DNA of 64,000 bases, from positions 186,001 through 250,000 of the forward strand of contig JBGUQC010000003.1 of assembly GCA_045130665.1 (NCBI GenBank), read 5' to 3'. The translations under genes were made by a program, and so were the position numbers. Below, piece by piece: positions 34,435 through 43,867 of the stretch. The notes under the pieces were generated by a model that saw nothing but the letters and a program-made list of their open reading frames with translations, did no database searches and was not told the DNA's origin. How positions within the stretch are numbered: the first letter of the stretch is position 1; each line of letters opens with the position of its first letter. This DNA comes from RGIG8124 sp045130665 (lineage in GTDB: Bacteria; Bacillota; Clostridia; Christensenellales; CAG-917).

Positions 34435-35499
34435 ATGGATCTAGGTAAAAACATTAAAGAATACAGAATAAAAAATGGTTTATCTCAAAAGGATTTAGCA
34501 GATAGACTATTTGTTACTTATCAAGCTGTTTCAAGATGGGAAAATAATCAAGCAGAGCCATCTATAGATACTTTAAATAGCATGGCTTCTATTTTTGGTT
34601 GTACTATTAATGATATTGTTTCAGGTGAGGCTGGGAAAGAAGTGTTACCAATGGATGAAACGCCACCAGATGTTAGCGAGTTCGACGATGAATCTAAACC
34701 AGCACCTGTAGTAAAAGAGAATCAACCAGTTGTTGAAACTCCAAAACCTCAACCAGTGGTATCTACTCCACCAGTTGTTGAGAAACCTCCAGTAGTAAAA
34801 ACGAATCCACCAGCACCAAGGCAAATAATAGCTTTTTGTGATGTTTGTGATAAACCTATCTATGAATTAAGTAATTTAAAGAGATTGAAATTGGCATCTG
34901 GTACATATACAGGTGTTCCAGGTTCTCAAGTTGAAAAGAAATTTAATTATTGCTTAAAGTGTTATAACAAATATCTACAGGATCAAAAAGAAAGAAAAAA
35001 AAGAGAAGAAGAACAAAAGCTTTATAATATTAAGCATTCTCGTAACTTATCTTTAGGATTATCTACTTTATTCTCAGCAATCTTCTTGCTCATAGGAGTA
35101 TTGTTATTTACATTAACTGAATATCAAAACATAGGAATATTCTTTATGGTATCGGCTGTGCCTACATTTACATTTGTAGGGACAATGGTATTAGACAATA
35201 CATTCTTAAATGAATTTTGGTTTGGAGCAATGGAACTAGGCTTTGTTAAAATGCCAGGTATTATTTTTACCTTTGATTTGGGTGGATTTATATTCTTAAT
35301 AGTAATGAAGATACTATTTGCTATATTAGGTTTCTTAATTGGTGTTGTAGTCTTCATACTTGCAACAGGAATAGCATACTTTCTTTCATTATTTGCATAT
35401 CCTTTAGCAATGGTTCGAAATCACAACGAGGCACCAGAACTAAATTCAGCAAATAAGATGCAATCTATTAAACAATACGTTGAATCTAAAGAAAAATAA
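34435..35499 (+). CDS. Membrane-anchored HTH (XRE) regulator with zinc ribbon
   Basis: A 354-residue fusion. Residues 6-60 are a Cro/C1-type HTH (IKEYRIKNGLSQKDLADRLFVTYQAVSRWENNQAEPSIDTLNSMA). A Pro/Val-rich linker (about 75-130) follows, then a zinc-ribbon-like pair (CDVCDKPIY...NYCLKCYNK, about 136-185), a Lys/Glu helix and three to four membrane helices (about 205-330). A DNA-binding domain tethered to the membrane suggests direct signal sensing. The gene has its own upstream region with direct repeats and precedes a small membrane protein by 18 bases. Confidence 0.82.
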   Translation: MDLGKNIKEYRIKNGLSQKDLADRLFVTYQAVSRWENNQAEPSIDTLNSMASIFGCTINDIVSGEAGKEVLPMDETPPDVSEFDDESKPAPVVKENQPVVETPKPQPVVSTPPVVEKPPVVKTNPPAPRQIIAFCDVCDKPIYELSNLKRLKLASGTYTGVPGSQVEKKFNYCLKCYNKYLQDQKERKKREEEQKLYNIKHSRNLSLGLSTLFSAIFLLIGVLLFTLTEYQNIGIFFMVSAVPTFTFVGTMVLDNTFLNEFWFGAMELGFVKMPGIIFTFDLGGFIFLIVMKILFAILGFLIGVVVFILATGIAYFLSLFAYPLAMVRNHNEAPELNSANKMQSIKQYVESKEK

Positions 35500-35517
35500 T
35501 AATTTGGAGGGAATTAT

Positions 35518-35895
35518 ATGAATATAGAAACAAAAACAGTTCGTTTTAAGGAAGAGTATCTTAAATATTTTGGATGGCAATTCACAGAAGAGAAAAGCCA
35601 TACATCTATGAGATGGACTCATTATGAATATGTTTATACTAGAGATAAGGATATGCCTAATTATGCAAAATTAGTTTCACTAGAAAATAAATATGACCAG
35701 TTGGAAAGAAATCTTAAAACATATGAACCATTAGATGGCTTAACCTTGTTTATTTGTTTCTTAATACTAATTATTCCTGGCATAGTTTATTTAACTTATA
35801 AAATGGTACAAAAAAACAATATCGAGAAACATAATGAACCATTACGTGAACAAATGAATAAAATACTTAATGAAGCAAAGAAATTTAGTAAATAA
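35518..35895 (+). CDS. Small membrane protein, unknown
   Basis: A 125-residue protein I do not recognise. The first 70 residues are polar and aromatic-rich (YLKYFGWQFTEEKSHTSMRWTHYEYVYTRD) and may form a small beta domain. One long hydrophobic stretch (about 73-95) is followed by a charged helix. GGAGGG precedes the start. It lies 18 bases after the HTH membrane regulator and 19 before the repeat lipoprotein, so the three are probably an operon. Confidence 0.7.
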   Translation: MNIETKTVRFKEEYLKYFGWQFTEEKSHTSMRWTHYEYVYTRDKDMPNYAKLVSLENKYDQLERNLKTYEPLDGLTLFICFLILIIPGIVYLTYKMVQKNNIEKHNEPLREQMNKILNEAKKFSK

Positions 35896-35914
35896 TTTAT
35901 AAAGGAGAACTAAT

Positions 35915-38803
35915 ATGAAGAAGAGGATTATTTTAGTATTAGTATTCGTATTATTGTTGACATTATCGCTATGTCTAGTCGCATGTAATAACAGTGGTGG
36001 ATCATCAACTCCAACAGATAATAGTGATAATAGTGGAAACGCACCAAGTGGTGGAGGAAATGGTAAAAGCAACTTTTCTGGTGTAACATTTGATAACTTA
36101 ACGGTTACCTATGATGGCGAAAACCATATTTTGCCAGAAGTTTCTGGTTTGCCAACAGGTGCAACAGTAAAATATACTGGACGCGAAGAAAAGAAAAATG
36201 CTGGAACATATCCAGCAACAGCTAAAATAACAAAAGAAGGTTATAATGATTTAACATTAAATGCCACTCTAACAATTAATAAAGCTACATTTACAGGAAT
36301 TACTTTTAGTAATAGTACTTTAACTTATGATGGAGATTCTCATATTTTATCAGAGGCAACAGGTGTCCCAAGTTTTGCAAATGTTGTATATTCTGGTCGC
36401 TCATCACAAACAAATGCTGGAACATATCCAGCAAGTGCAACAATTTCTGCAGACAACTACAACGACTTAGTATTGAATGCAACTCTAACTATTAACAAAG
36501 CATCTTTTAGTGGTATTACTTTTGCCAGTGATACATTAACATATGATGGAAATTCACATATTTTAGCAGAGGCAACAGGTGTCCCAAGTTTTGCAAATGT
36601 TGCATATTCTGGACGTGCATCTAAGACTAATGCTGGAACATATCCAGCAAGTGCAACAATATCTGCACCTAACTATAACGATTTAGTTTTAAATGCAACT
36701 CTTACTATCAACAAGGCAACGTTCAACAACTTAACATTTGAAGATGATTCTTTTGATTATGATGGAAATCCACATAGTATTTATATTTCAGGAACAGTAC
36801 CTTCTACAGCAAGTGTTGTTTATGAATCCGATGTAAATGGAATCACTAATACTGCAACAGAAATAGGAACCTACAATATAACAGCTACAGTATCTGATTC
36901 AAACTTTAATACTCTAGTATTAGAAGCAACTTTAAAGATTAATGCAGATGATGATGAAAGAATTTTAGCTATAAGTGGTTCAACATTATTCTTTGAGAAT
37001 GCAATACACAAAGATTACTTCTATATGTATAACTTCTCAGATGGCGAAATCTTAAGAATAGAGAATAGTAAGGTAAAGGATATAGATGCAACAACGTCTA
37101 ACCAAATCGTTTATGTTTCAGATGCTACATTATTCTCATCTTTGAAAACTGCAGCTTATGATACATCTGGAAAAACAGTAAGCCATGACTCATTATTAAA
37201 TAAGAGTGCAGCATATGTACAATATGGTGGAACCAATACTTTCTATTACGTAATTAACGGATTAACAAATAACAATTCTGGTATTTATAAAGTTGATACA
37301 TCTGGATCTGAACCAGTTATTACATTATTAAGTGCTGGTAAGGCTAAATACTTAAAGTTATATGGTAGTTATTTATACTTTGCAGATGGTGCAAATGGCA
37401 GTAAATTATCCAAGATTAATACAACAGATACAGAACAAGTTAGAACAGTTGTTGTAGATGAAAAGATTAACAATCTCTATGAATACGAAGGAGTACTATA
37501 TTTCACTGTAAATAAAACATTAGGCAACTATATTGCTCGTTACGATATTTCATCTGGGGTTACTAGAAAGCTTACACAAGATGCTGGAAGCGACATGGTT
37601 GTAGTTGGTGATTATTTATACTACATTAATGTAGACAAACTCACAACAAAGATTAAGGGTGATGGAATATATAAAGTCCTAAAGAGTCCAGCAGCAGATA
37701 TTAATTCTTCAGGAACATTAGTTATTGATGATCCAGGAATGGGATTAATTTCATTAACAGCATATAATAATGCATATTTAATTTACTATGATGTAGATGG
37801 ATACAAATTAATGAAATATAATATTTCATCTCAAACAGCAGTAAATATTTTAGATGGTTTTGTCGCACCTGCAGATCCAACACCAACATCTTTAGGAAGT
37901 CAAACAGCATGTGTTGATGGAGTAATCTATTACTTAGATATTTGGGATGGAAAGACATTACATATGTATAATCCACAAACAACAAGCAACTTTAGAATTA
38001 CTGCAGATAAAGTCAAGGCATTCTATTTCATTGGTGATTACATTTACATGAATGTTGTAACATTTGGTGTAAACAACAATACATATAGAGTTAACTATAA
38101 GACATGTGATGCTCCAGAACTTATCAATTCTTATGACTGTGTAAATATTGTTTCAGATGGCACATACATTTACTATGTAAAGAACAATGGAAGTGGAGTT
38201 GCAACAGAGATTCACAAAGCAAATATGGATGGTACAGGCGACATTTGTATATATGAATATGGTACAAGTTGCTTAGAATTATATAATAACACGTTATTCT
38301 TCGAGGGAAAGACTGGTGCAACAAGTTATCAATATGTACTAAAGTTAGAAAATGTCTCATCCTTAACAGGTCCTGTAGCAAGAAGTGCTTCATTAAGAGT
38401 TAACGATGATGCAAGAGCAACATATGTGAAGGTTGTTGATGGCGTTATCTATTATAGAAACACAAAGGGGACAAATTCACTTGCAAGAGTAAATGTTGAT
38501 GGAACAATTCTTGTTGAAATTGCTGTTGGTAGCAATGTTGATGTTTCAGAAATTATAGTTTCCGGAAGTTATGTTTATTACTTTAACAACTACACCTCAC
38601 ATAATGACTATGAAATCTACAAGATTTCAAAAACATCTGTAGAGGGAACAGCAACACAATTAACAACAGGAGTATATGCGTCTGCTGGTTGTGTTTGTGG
38701 AGATAAGATTTATTATGTAAATTATAATTTAGGTGGAACATTAGGAGATTCTCATTTATATTGTGTATCAATTAATGGCGGTGCACCTGAATTAATTGCG
38801 TAA
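35915..38803 (+). CDS. Lipoprotein with four YDG-type repeats and a beta-propeller-like C-terminus
   Basis: A 962-residue surface lipoprotein. The signal ends in lipobox LVAC (Cys24), followed by a Ser/Gly/Asn linker. Four tandem repeats of about 72 residues start near 54, 126, 198 and 270. Each carries F-x-x-[IVL]-T-F, [TD]YDG and GTY, like MBG/YDG adhesin repeats; copies 2 and 3 are almost identical in DNA. Residues 350-962 show repeating units of the type xxYLYYIxxxxxx and KLxKINTTD, as in DUF5050-like six-bladed propellers. It probably binds something at the cell surface. A strong terminator follows. Confidence 0.85.
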   Translation: MKKRIILVLVFVLLLTLSLCLVACNNSGGSSTPTDNSDNSGNAPSGGGNGKSNFSGVTFDNLTVTYDGENHILPEVSGLPTGATVKYTGREEKKNAGTYPATAKITKEGYNDLTLNATLTINKATFTGITFSNSTLTYDGDSHILSEATGVPSFANVVYSGRSSQTNAGTYPASATISADNYNDLVLNATLTINKASFSGITFASDTLTYDGNSHILAEATGVPSFANVAYSGRASKTNAGTYPASATISAPNYNDLVLNATLTINKATFNNLTFEDDSFDYDGNPHSIYISGTVPSTASVVYESDVNGITNTATEIGTYNITATVSDSNFNTLVLEATLKINADDDERILAISGSTLFFENAIHKDYFYMYNFSDGEILRIENSKVKDIDATTSNQIVYVSDATLFSSLKTAAYDTSGKTVSHDSLLNKSAAYVQYGGTNTFYYVINGLTNNNSGIYKVDTSGSEPVITLLSAGKAKYLKLYGSYLYFADGANGSKLSKINTTDTEQVRTVVVDEKINNLYEYEGVLYFTVNKTLGNYIARYDISSGVTRKLTQDAGSDMVVVGDYLYYINVDKLTTKIKGDGIYKVLKSPAADINSSGTLVIDDPGMGLISLTAYNNAYLIYYDVDGYKLMKYNISSQTAVNILDGFVAPADPTPTSLGSQTACVDGVIYYLDIWDGKTLHMYNPQTTSNFRITADKVKAFYFIGDYIYMNVVTFGVNNNTYRVNYKTCDAPELINSYDCVNIVSDGTYIYYVKNNGSGVATEIHKANMDGTGDICIYEYGTSCLELYNNTLFFEGKTGATSYQYVLKLENVSSLTGPVARSASLRVNDDARATYVKVVDGVIYYRNTKGTNSLARVNVDGTILVEIAVGSNVDVSEIIVSGSYVYYFNNYTSHNDYEIYKISKTSVEGTATQLTTGVYASAGCVCGDKIYYVNYNLGGTLGDSHLYCVSINGGAPELIA
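36074..36944 (+). repeat. Four tandem 216-bp coding repeats
   Basis: The units start at about 36074, 36290, 36506 and 36722, a constant 216-bp step in frame with the lipoprotein. Units 2 and 3 share long identical runs, for example GCAACAGGTGTCCCAAGTTT in both, pointing to recent duplication or gene conversion. Unit 4 is the most divergent. Confidence 0.85.
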
Positions 38804-38820
38804 TTGTTTACTAGGTGTAT

Positions 38821-38851
38821 AAAAAGGCTCTGGCTTCAGAGCCTTTTTATT
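38821..38851 (+). terminator. Terminator of the repeat lipoprotein
   Basis: AAAAAGGCTCTG/CAGAGCCTTTTT stem with a GCTT loop and a T-run. Confidence 0.9.
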
Positions 38852-38906
38852 TGGGTATCTTAGTATTTTTTTTATTATTGAGATATGTAAAATAAATATA
38901 TGAATA

Positions 38907-38936
38907 TTGACAATATAATATTAATCAATGTATGAT
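38907..38936 (+). promoter_or_regulatory. Promoter of the small-gene cluster
   Basis: TTGACA, 18-base spacer, TATGAT, 32 bases before the start at 38969. Confidence 0.6.
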
Positions 38937-38968
38937 TTTATTAAATAAAATCAAAATTGGAGGACAAA

Positions 38969-39328
38969 ATGGGATTATTTAGAAAAGATGATATTTGGTT
39001 TAGTTATATTAGACTAAAAGGAATAGATCAAGGATTATATTTATGCTTAAATGCAACTTATGATAGAAAGGCATATAATGATTATTTAACTTTAGAACGT
39101 TCTTTAGGAAGGGGACAGGGAACAGAAGTAATGTATAAGATTCCTTTTAGTGATATCATTAGCTTCTCATTTAAAAGGTCATTATTTGGAATGCATTCAA
39201 TTATGATACAAACAAAATCAAAAAATACTTTATTTAGTGATATGAAGGCAGATAGGGATTTGTTTAATGCATCTCCACTTAAAAAAATGAAAAAAATTAT
39301 CAATAAATATAAAAAGAATAATCCATAA
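38969..39328 (+). CDS. Small soluble protein, possibly PH-like
   Basis: A 119-residue protein I do not recognise. The stretch YKIPFSDIISFSFKRSLFGM followed by HSIMIQTKSK looks like the strand-turn-strand core of bacterial PH-like (GRAM) domains; this is a guess from pattern only. The end is very Lys/Asn-rich. GGAGG lies 7 bases before the Met I chose; the open frame extends 4 codons further to a TTG inside the ribosome site. It has its own promoter. Confidence 0.65.
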   Translation: MGLFRKDDIWFSYIRLKGIDQGLYLCLNATYDRKAYNDYLTLERSLGRGQGTEVMYKIPFSDIISFSFKRSLFGMHSIMIQTKSKNTLFSDMKADRDLFNASPLKKMKKIINKYKKNNP

Positions 39329-39405
39329 AAAGGAATAGTTGGTTTATTTAGAATTTTGATTGTGTTTTTGTCTTTAATGGAGACAGAATATTTTTAAATG
39401 AAGAT

Positions 39406-39654
39406 ATGAAAACAATAATTTGTAAACAATGTGGTTCCAATAAATTTAGACAAAATAATAATGTTTTAATTTGCGAATATTGTGGAACAAAAATCATTGC
39501 CCCAGAAATAAAAAAAGATACAAACATTACATTAAACAATGATGTTGATGTGTTATTAAAAAAATGCAAAACAGATCCAGCTAATGCAAAAAAATATGCT
39601 AATTTAATACTAGATATAGATCCAACAAACGAAGAAGTAAAAAAATATTTATAG
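39406..39654 (+). CDS. Small zinc-ribbon protein
   Basis: 82 residues. An N-terminal zinc ribbon (CKQCGSNKFRQNNNVLICEYCGTK, two CxxC pairs) is followed by a short linker and a helical stretch resembling one TPR-like unit (LLKKCKTDPANAKKYANLILDIDPTNEEVKKYL). It may be an adaptor or RNA-binding protein. No good ribosome site is visible. It is 13 bases from the next gene, which has a clear one. Confidence 0.65.
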   Translation: MKTIICKQCGSNKFRQNNNVLICEYCGTKIIAPEIKKDTNITLNNDVDVLLKKCKTDPANAKKYANLILDIDPTNEEVKKYL

Positions 39655-39667
39655 TGAGGGGAATTTT

Positions 39668-40258
39668 ATGAAAACCAAGGAAATAGCTCAAAAGTATAAT
39701 ATTACACAAGAAAATTTTGAAAGATTTATTGTCTTAGCTAAATTAGAGCATGAAGATAAAGTGTTCGGGATGGCAATAGATGATGATAAAGTTGAAAAGT
39801 ACGTATCATTATATAGAAAATATCAAGATAAAAAGAAAGAATTGGAAAAACAAAAACAAGATGAAGAAGCACAAAAGAAGAGAGCATTACAATCTATGCT
39901 CATATCATCTGGATTTAGTTTTGAGGGATATACAATAGTTAAATATTCTGGATATATCTCTGGTGATGATGCGATTCAAATTCCTAGAAGTGGATATTTC
40001 TTTGGACAAAATAATGGACAAAATTTAACAGATGCTTTGGTAAAAATAAGAAGACAAGCATTAAAGGAATTAAAGGAAGCTGCATACAATTTAGGATGTA
40101 ATGCTGTAATTGGAGTTGATTTTGATTATCTTACATTAGACCCAGAATCTGCTACTTTTGGAGGCAATACTAGATATGAACCATATGTTATATGTGTTAC
40201 AGCAAATGGCAATGCAGTTGTAATAGAAAAAAATACAGCAAAAATTGATGAAGAATGA
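39668..40258 (+). CDS. YbjQ/UPF0145-like protein with N-terminal coiled coil
   Basis: 196 residues. The first 75 are charged, with a Lys/Glu/Gln coiled coil (about 50-80). The C-terminal 110 resemble the YbjQ fold, a small oligomeric domain of unsettled function: GFSFEGYTIVKYSGYISGDDAI, ALVKIRRQALKELKEAAYNLGCNAVIGVDFDY and YVICVTANGNAVVI. The AGGGGA ribosome site fits. It is probably cotranscribed with the zinc-ribbon gene. Confidence 0.75.
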   Translation: MKTKEIAQKYNITQENFERFIVLAKLEHEDKVFGMAIDDDKVEKYVSLYRKYQDKKKELEKQKQDEEAQKKRALQSMLISSGFSFEGYTIVKYSGYISGDDAIQIPRSGYFFGQNNGQNLTDALVKIRRQALKELKEAAYNLGCNAVIGVDFDYLTLDPESATFGGNTRYEPYVICVTANGNAVVIEKNTAKIDEE

Positions 40259-40319
40259 TTCATTTTTTATGTAAATTATTAGGTGGTTAATATATATATC
40301 AATTGAAATTGGTATTATC

Positions 40320-41120
40320 ATGACAAATACAGGAAACGCAATATTAGGTATATCATTAATTTTTGCTTGCACTATCATTGGTGCATCCTTGGTTTTTATT
40401 TTCAAGAACAAAGAAATTAGTCCAAAACTCAATCAAATATTCACAGGACTTGCCGCTGGTATTATGTTGTCTGCAGCATTCTTTTCTTTGTTATTACCAG
40501 CAATTGAATCTGAAATTAGTTATATGCCAGTATGGGCAGTTGTAGGACTTGCAACAGCAATAGGTGCTGTATTCCTTTGGGGAATAGATAAGATTGTCCC
40601 ACACTTTCACGCTGGAGATAAGAAAGAAGAAGGTATAAAGACTTTGTCTTTAAGTAGAACATCTAAAATGTTCCTTGCTGTAACAATTCATAATATTCCA
40701 GAAGGGTTGGCGGTAGGTATTGCATATTCAGTTGCACTCGCATCATGGTCTAATGCTTCAGATAGTGCATTATGGGGAGCATTAATATTAGCAATAGGTA
40801 TTGGTGTTCAAAATATTCCAGAGGGTGCTGTTGTTGCTTTAGCAATTAAAGGTGAAACAGGATCTAGTGTAAAAGGTTTCTTGCTTGGTGTTTGTTCTGG
40901 TGTTGTTGAACCAATTGCAGCCGTTATAGGATTATTCTTAGCAATGCAAATTCAAGTTGTAATGCCATGGGCATTAGCATTTGCTGCTGGATGTATGCTC
41001 TACGTAATAGTAGAAGAAATGATTCCAGAAATGAAAAGTGATACAGTTCATCACCACGGCGTTTGGGCATTTATTATTAGCTTTATTGCCATGACCATGA
41101 TGGAAATAGCTTTAGGATGA
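40320..41120 (+). CDS. ZIP family metal transporter
   Basis: A 266-residue divalent metal permease (zinc, iron or manganese), eight membrane helices. The metal-site helices carry HNIPEGLAVGIAYS and QNIPEGAVVALAI; a His-rich loop (PHFHAG) lies between helices 3 and 4. The start has no strong ribosome site; AGGTGG at 40281-40286 is too far from the ATG, so the start is less certain than the family. The stop overlaps the start of the mannosidase gene (ATGA). Confidence 0.9.
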   Translation: MTNTGNAILGISLIFACTIIGASLVFIFKNKEISPKLNQIFTGLAAGIMLSAAFFSLLLPAIESEISYMPVWAVVGLATAIGAVFLWGIDKIVPHFHAGDKKEEGIKTLSLSRTSKMFLAVTIHNIPEGLAVGIAYSVALASWSNASDSALWGALILAIGIGVQNIPEGAVVALAIKGETGSSVKGFLLGVCSGVVEPIAAVIGLFLAMQIQVVMPWALAFAAGCMLYVIVEEMIPEMKSDTVHHHGVWAFIISFIAMTMMEIALG

Positions 41121-43513
41121 AAAAAATCGTTTTAAATGGTGTATGGGATATTGAATCCCAAAATAAAAAGTATGTATTAAAGGGAGATGTCCCTGGTACA
41201 GACTTTGGAAATCTTATTAAACAAGGACTTATTCAAAACCCATTAATATCTGGAATAGAGAAGGAAGCTTTAGCTATTTCAGAAAATGATTTCACTTTTT
41301 CAAGAGAATTTGAGGTAGATAAAGAAACATTAGACTATGCCCATATATCATTGCGTTGTGCAAGTATAGATACACTTGCAGATATCTATATTAATGATAA
41401 CTTAGTCATCTCCTTAAATAATGCATATATTCCTTTAGATGTAGATATAAAAGAACAATTAAAAGAAGGCATTAACTCTATTAAAATAGAGTTCAAGTCT
41501 GCATATAACTATATAAAAGAAAGACAAAAGAAAGCACCACTTCCTTCAAACTTTAATGGTGTTAATGGTATTCCATATCTTAGAAAACCAGGTTGTCATT
41601 TTGGTTGGGACTGGGGCCCATGTGTACCATACTGTGGTATCTTAGATGAGATATATCTAAAAGCCTTCAATGAGGAAATAAAAGAAATATCAATTAAACA
41701 AGAAACAAATAGTGAAATATCTAAATTACATATATCTGCACAAGGTGTTAAGGATATTTATATCCTTTCTCCAGACAATGAAAAGATATCTGTAAAAGAT
41801 GGATATGCAGAAATAAAGAATCCAAAACTTTGGTATACAAAAGAATTATCTGGTTTAGATGAACAACCTTTGTATAACGTAGTATTCTCTAATGATGAAG
41901 AACAAATAATAAAAAAGATTGGATTAAGAGATTTATATTTAGATCAATCTCAAGATGAATACGGAACAAACTTCTGTTTTGTACTAAACGGAGAAAAAGT
42001 ATTTGCAAAGGGTGCAAACCTAATTCCTTTTGCTGCTATCTATGAAGATATAACAAAAGAGCAAATAGATTATTATCTCAATCTAGCAATTGAGTCTAAC
42101 TTTAATATCATCCGTGTATGGGGTGGTGGTAGTTATGCAGATGAATACCTCTTATCTCAATGTGATAAATTAGGTATTCTTGTATGGCAAGACTTCTGCT
42201 TTGCTTGTCAGTTATATCCTTTCTATGAACAAGATTTCTTAGATAACGTATTAAAAGAAATAGATGTAAATGTAAAGAGAGAAACACTTCATCCATCCGT
42301 TGCTTTATTCTGTGGTAATAATGAAATAGAAACAATGTATTCTTGGATGAATAAAAACTCCAAACTACTTCAAAGTTATAAACATTTCTTCTATGACTTA
42401 ATGCCAAAGGCATTAGAAAGTATAACTAATGTTTCTTATATCCCAACATCTCCAGTAGGAAAAGAATTCATGAAAGAAATCTCTTCAGATAATCATGGAG
42501 ATACTCATATGTGGAATGTTTGGCATGGTCTTAAGAAACTAGATTATTACCAAACAAGATATTCTAGATTCTTATCTGAATTTGGTTTGGAATCTCTTCC
42601 TTCTATGAAGGCAATATCAACCTTTGCAACAAAGGAAGATTATGATATTACATCCAAAGCATTTAATGCACACCAAAAGTGTGGTGGCGGAAATAAGAAA
42701 ATGCTCTTCTATCTAACAGAAATGTTTGATTTCCCTAAATACTTTGAAGCACTCCCATATTTAACAGGAATAGTACAAGCTGAGTGTATTAAGAATGCAG
42801 TTGTACACTTTAGACAAAATAAGGGTAGATGTAATGGCGCTATATTCTGGCAGTACAATGATGTATGGAATTGCCCAAGTTGGAGTTCTGTAGACTTTGA
42901 AGGCGTCCCTAAAGCCCTTCAGTACAAATCTAAGGAATTCTTCAGTCCAATTGCTTTAACTTGTGTTAAGAATAAAGGAAAGGCTGTCATATGCGCTCAC
43001 AATGATACATTATCTAAACAGGATATAGATATCAAGATTGAGGAATATAGTTTAAAGACAGATGAAGTTATTAATACCATTGAACAAGGCGTATCTTTAG
43101 AAAAGAATAGTTATAATAACATAACAGAACTAAAGATAGAAAAGGATAATGTCCTTAAGATAACATGTAATGGTAATAGCATATACGAGATAATGGATAG
43201 TGTTTGTAAGCTCCCATTAAAGCCAGTGTCATTTAATACGTGGTTAGAAGGTGATACGTTAACTATATCTGCAGATACATTTGCATATAATGTTTATGTT
43301 GATTCAGATGCCATAGCAAAAGACAATTATTTCTCGCTTCTAAAGGGCGAGTCTAAGACAATTACCTTTGATAAAGCACCAACATATATAAACATTATTT
43401 GTGCTAATAACATAGAATTTAAAAAGAATAAACTACACAAGGCATTGTTTAGATTCTTATATAGACTAAAGCCAATTAATATAGCAAGATATCTATTCTA
43501 TTCATTGAATTAA
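41117..43513 (+). CDS. Beta-mannosidase, glycoside hydrolase family 2
   Basis: A 798-residue exo-acting enzyme that removes beta-linked mannose. Layout: N-terminal jelly-roll (LNGVWDI...GDVPGT), Ig-like middle, TIM barrel with the acid/base Glu403 in FCGNNEIE and the nucleophile Glu488 in LSEFGLES, then C-terminal beta domains. CHFGWDWGP is a strong mannosidase signature. No signal peptide, so cytoplasmic: it would act on imported manno-oligosaccharides, for which no transporter adjoins. It overlaps the ZIP gene by four bases. Confidence 0.93.
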   Translation: MKKIVLNGVWDIESQNKKYVLKGDVPGTDFGNLIKQGLIQNPLISGIEKEALAISENDFTFSREFEVDKETLDYAHISLRCASIDTLADIYINDNLVISLNNAYIPLDVDIKEQLKEGINSIKIEFKSAYNYIKERQKKAPLPSNFNGVNGIPYLRKPGCHFGWDWGPCVPYCGILDEIYLKAFNEEIKEISIKQETNSEISKLHISAQGVKDIYILSPDNEKISVKDGYAEIKNPKLWYTKELSGLDEQPLYNVVFSNDEEQIIKKIGLRDLYLDQSQDEYGTNFCFVLNGEKVFAKGANLIPFAAIYEDITKEQIDYYLNLAIESNFNIIRVWGGGSYADEYLLSQCDKLGILVWQDFCFACQLYPFYEQDFLDNVLKEIDVNVKRETLHPSVALFCGNNEIETMYSWMNKNSKLLQSYKHFFYDLMPKALESITNVSYIPTSPVGKEFMKEISSDNHGDTHMWNVWHGLKKLDYYQTRYSRFLSEFGLESLPSMKAISTFATKEDYDITSKAFNAHQKCGGGNKKMLFYLTEMFDFPKYFEALPYLTGIVQAECIKNAVVHFRQNKGRCNGAIFWQYNDVWNCPSWSSVDFEGVPKALQYKSKEFFSPIALTCVKNKGKAVICAHNDTLSKQDIDIKIEEYSLKTDEVINTIEQGVSLEKNSYNNITELKIEKDNVLKITCNGNSIYEIMDSVCKLPLKPVSFNTWLEGDTLTISADTFAYNVYVDSDAIAKDNYFSLLKGESKTITFDKAPTYINIICANNIEFKKNKLHKALFRFLYRLKPINIARYLFYSLN

Positions 43514-43530
43514 TAAAGGAGATATATAGT

Positions 43531-43740
43531 ATGAAGAAAGAAGTTTACATTGAAGGCATGATGTGCAAACACTGTGCAGCAAGTGCACAAAAAGCATTAG
43601 AGGGCATTGATGGCATTAAGGCTGCAAAAGTGGATCTTAAAAAGAAGAAAGCAACCATCAAACTGGATAAAGAAGTAGAAAACAGTGCTATTGAAAAGGC
43701 AATAGCAGATGCAGGATATACAGTAACTGGTATTGAATAG
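43531..43740 (+). CDS. Heavy-metal-associated (CopZ-like) protein
   Basis: A 69-residue ferredoxin-like metal-binding domain with MMCKHCAAS (MxCxxC) near residue 10, as in copper chaperones and the N-terminal domains of copper pumps. The Lys-rich surface and ending DAGYTVTGIE are typical. AAGGAG precedes the start. No copper pump is in the window; the ATPase at 16.9-19.5 kb lacks the CPC motif. It lies 18 bases after the mannosidase gene. Confidence 0.92.
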   Translation: MKKEVYIEGMMCKHCAASAQKALEGIDGIKAAKVDLKKKKATIKLDKEVENSAIEKAIADAGYTVTGIE

Positions 43741-43761
43741 GATATATGCCGAAAATATGAG

Positions 43762-43790
43762 AAAAGAGCGAGAAATCGCTCTTTTTTATT
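43762..43790 (+). terminator. Terminator after the CopZ-like gene
   Basis: AAAAGAGCGA/TCGCTCTTTT stem with a GAAA tetraloop, followed by a T-run. Confidence 0.9.
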
Positions 43791-43802
43791 AGGCTTATCA
43801 TT

Positions 43803-43839
43803 ACATTGTATTGACAAAATAATACATTGTATATATACT
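43803..43839 (+). promoter_or_regulatory. Promoter and likely operator of the RelB/DinJ-like gene
   Basis: TTGACA (43811), 17-base spacer, TATACT (43834). ACATTGTAT occurs at 43803-43811 and 43824-43832, 21 bases apart, each within an imperfect palindrome of the type TACA-T-TGTA. The copies overlap the -35 box and the spacer, as expected for autorepression. Confidence 0.65.
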
Positions 43840-43867
43840 ACGAACTAGGAAGTGGAGGCATATTACA

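Noticed and set aside
36074..36944. Repeat array as CRISPR or transposon ends
   Set aside because: The 216-bp repeats are in frame, code for similar beta-rich domains, and have no spacers, so they are protein repeats.
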